A stretch of 5,795 bases of DNA from Candidatus Caldarchaeum sp. (GTDB taxonomy: Archaea; Thermoproteota; Nitrososphaeria_A; Caldarchaeales; Caldarchaeaceae). Position 1 is the first letter of the stretch, and each line of letters begins with the position of its first letter. Position numbers and translations under genes: made by a program. A model generated the notes under the pieces. That model made no database searches and had not been told where the DNA came from. It worked only from the letters and a program-made list of their open reading frames with translations. Location of the stretch: positions 1 to 5,795 of the forward strand of contig JANWZU010000190.1 in assembly GCA_025054795.1 (NCBI GenBank). Direction: 5' to 3'. Below, piece by piece: positions 4,794 to 5,795 of the stretch.

Positions 4794-5177
4794 ATGAGGG
4801 CAGGTCAAATTCTTGGTGCTTTGGTAGGAATTGGGGTTTTCGTCCAAATTTTTCTCGGCGAGTCTAGGCTGGCGGCTGGTGTTTTCCGAGACGTTCATGC
4901 GACCATAGGGCTTCTGGGGATAGCCGTCGTTCTGGCGTATGTGTACAACAGCCGTAGAAGTGGAATAATGGTTGCGGCAGCTTCCATAATCGCAGCGATA
5001 ACAGCCGTCCAAGCAGTCATGGGGTTGTCCTTGTACGGCCTTCTGCCACTCGGCATTAGCCACCAAGCCCTCGAGGTAAGCCATAGATTCGCAGCCTACA
5101 TCCTGTTTGCAGGAGGAATAGCTGTAAGCGTCCTCGCAGTGGTTCTGAGGCGTCAGTCAGCGAAGCCTAAGGCTTAA
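4794..5177 (+). CDS. Four-helix membrane protein, candidate compact CtaA/COX15-like heme protein
   Basis: A 127-residue integral membrane protein with four predicted helices at about 4-22, 35-51, 57-80 and 97-118. It reads as two related hairpins. VQIFLG (17-22) leading to H35 (VHATIG) parallels VQAVMG (72-77) leading to H97 (SHRFAA), and each second helix ends in Arg-Arg (54-55, 119-120). By the positive-inside rule the RR ends are cytoplasmic and both histidines lie at the outer membrane face. That is the layout of one half of heme A synthase CtaA, where His residues at the outer ends of helices 2 and 4 bind heme. Four-helix archaeal CtaA variants are known, for example in Aeropyrum. An ExxH (E94-H97) fits that family; the first site has D33-x-H35 instead. 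The usual loop cysteines are absent, so heme A synthesis itself is unproven. The closest alternative is a generic heme b membrane protein. Confidence 0.82.
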   Translation: MRAGQILGALVGIGVFVQIFLGESRLAAGVFRDVHATIGLLGIAVVLAYVYNSRRSGIMVAAASIIAAITAVQAVMGLSLYGLLPLGISHQALEVSHRFAAYILFAGGIAVSVLAVVLRRQSAKPKA

Positions 5178-5184
5178 TATTTCG

Positions 5185-5190
5185 TTTAAA
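5185..5190 (+). promoter_or_regulatory. TATA box for the acyl-CoA dehydrogenase gene
   Basis: TTTAAA lies 24-29 bases before the ATG at 5214 and 8 bases after the previous stop. This is the spacing expected when transcription starts at the A of the start codon. No Shine-Dalgarno-like sequence lies between the box and the ATG, so the mRNA is probably leaderless. Confidence 0.65.
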
Positions 5191-5213
5191 TCCTACTCTG
5201 GTAATTCAAAACT

Positions 5214-5795
5214 ATGGTCTTCCCCTTTTCATCAATACAGGACTTCAACGTCGAGCTTAGGGAGGAGCATGAAATATTCAGAAAATCTGTCCGTGAATTC
5301 GCCGAGACAGAGCTTGAGAAGCACGTTCTGGAGATCGAGAAATCGAACAAGATTCCAGAGCTGCTGCTGAATAAGGCTGCGGAACTCGGCTACTTCGGAC
5401 TAGGCGTTCCAGAGCAGTATGGTGGACAGGGCACCGACTTGGTTTTCAACGCCATTTACGTGGAGGAAATTTCAAGGGTCTGCCCGGCTTTCACTGTAGC
5501 CACCTTGGTTCACGCCTTGTTCACTTACCCGGTTCTGGTCTACGGCACAGAGGACCAGCGTAGAAAATACCTACCATCACTTGTTTCAGGCATAAAACAT
5601 GCCAGTCATGCCACGACAGAGCCCGGCGCCGGCTCGGACGTTGCTGGAATCCAGACTACAGCCGTTAGAAAAAACGGAGGTTGGGTATTAAATGGCCGCA
5701 AGTACTTCATATCAGGCGCCGACAAAGCCGACTACTTCTTAGTCTTGGCTAGGACTTCCCCGCCGCCCAGCAGAAAGGAGAGGAACAAGGGTCTG
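5214..5795 (+). CDS. Acyl-CoA dehydrogenase, N-terminal half (runs off the right edge)
   Basis: An open frame of 194 codons with no stop before the window ends; family members are about 380-400 residues, so roughly half is present. These FAD enzymes oxidise acyl-CoA thioesters to trans-2-enoyl-CoA in fatty- or branched-acid breakdown and pass electrons to ETF. The all-alpha N-terminal domain (about 10-125) includes ELGYFGLGVPEQYGGQG (57-73). It is followed by the first acyl-CoA dehydrogenase signature, HATTEPGAGSD (132-142), and TTA (148-150). The middle beta domain continues with GRKYFISGADKADYFLVLAR (161-180), which contacts flavin and substrate. The usual 'ALTEPGAGSD' reads ATTEPGAGSD here. 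The catalytic glutamate lies beyond the window, so substrate class and activity cannot be judged. Nothing nearby in the window belongs to beta-oxidation; partners, if any, lie to the right. Confidence 0.93.
   Translation, partial: MVFPFSSIQDFNVELREEHEIFRKSVREFAETELEKHVLEIEKSNKIPELLLNKAAELGYFGLGVPEQYGGQGTDLVFNAIYVEEISRVCPAFTVATLVHALFTYPVLVYGTEDQRRKYLPSLVSGIKHASHATTEPGAGSDVAGIQTTAVRKNGGWVLNGRKYFISGADKADYFLVLARTSPPPSRKERNKGL

Noticed and set aside
4782..5084. Cys-rich 100-residue minus-strand open frame opposite the membrane protein
   Set aside because: The CLDGCYRCDYGSC segment looks like a metal site but is the reverse of codons for a transmembrane helix. The plus-strand frame has a coherent helix, His and Arg pattern and a promoter.
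1..5795. CRISPR array, insertion sequence, tRNA or rRNA
   Set aside because: I saw no regularly spaced repeats, terminal inverted repeats with a transposase, cloverleaf-like stretches or rRNA-like segments. The longest non-coding stretch is about 150 bases.

Overview
The window looks like part of a thermophilic archaeal chromosome of moderate G+C. The main evidence is an HMf-type archaeal histone, a group II chaperonin (thermosome) subunit, an archaeal-type adenylate kinase (AdkA), an archaeal/bacterial-type tRNA m1A methyltransferase (TrmI), and archaeal TATA boxes sitting close to start codons with almost no Shine-Dalgarno sites. The gene mix would suit a Thaumarchaeota/Aigarchaeota ('Caldiarchaeum'-like) or Bathyarchaeota-like lineage. 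That placement is inference from family knowledge, not from a search.

Layout, left to right. (1) On the minus strand, the first 78 codons of a secreted protein with a clear signal peptide, running off the left edge. (2) A 152-bp divergent promoter region. (3) trmI on the plus strand. (4) adkA on the minus strand, convergent with trmI; both stop codons lie in one CTAG tetranucleotide. (5) Upstream of adkA on the same strand, a 306-residue protein with an N-terminal zinc ribbon, an acidic linker and a long coiled coil. The coiled coil holds two copies of a GxL/IxxxxY helical-hairpin motif reminiscent of the CdvA-like coiled-coil region. (6) A compact 100-bp divergent promoter region with repeated TTTGCAT elements and several TATA-like boxes. 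(7) An archaeal histone and (8) a thermosome subunit, both on the plus strand, the second with its own strong TATA box. (9) A 127-residue four-helix membrane protein with two paired VQ...G / H(x)3(G/A) hairpins, best explained as a compact heme-binding protein of CtaA/COX15 type. (10) The N-terminal half of an acyl-CoA dehydrogenase, running off the right edge.

Most genes are housekeeping: tRNA modification, nucleotide balance, chromatin and protein folding. They seem to be transcribed individually rather than as one operon. The histone and thermosome lie side by side, but each has its own promoter. The zinc-ribbon/adkA pair may be co-transcribed, although an oligo-T tract and a possible TATA element lie between them. 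I saw no mobile element, CRISPR array, tRNA or rRNA. The least ordinary items are the zinc-ribbon coiled-coil protein and the half-size CtaA-like protein. Nothing here amounts to a clearly new multi-gene system.
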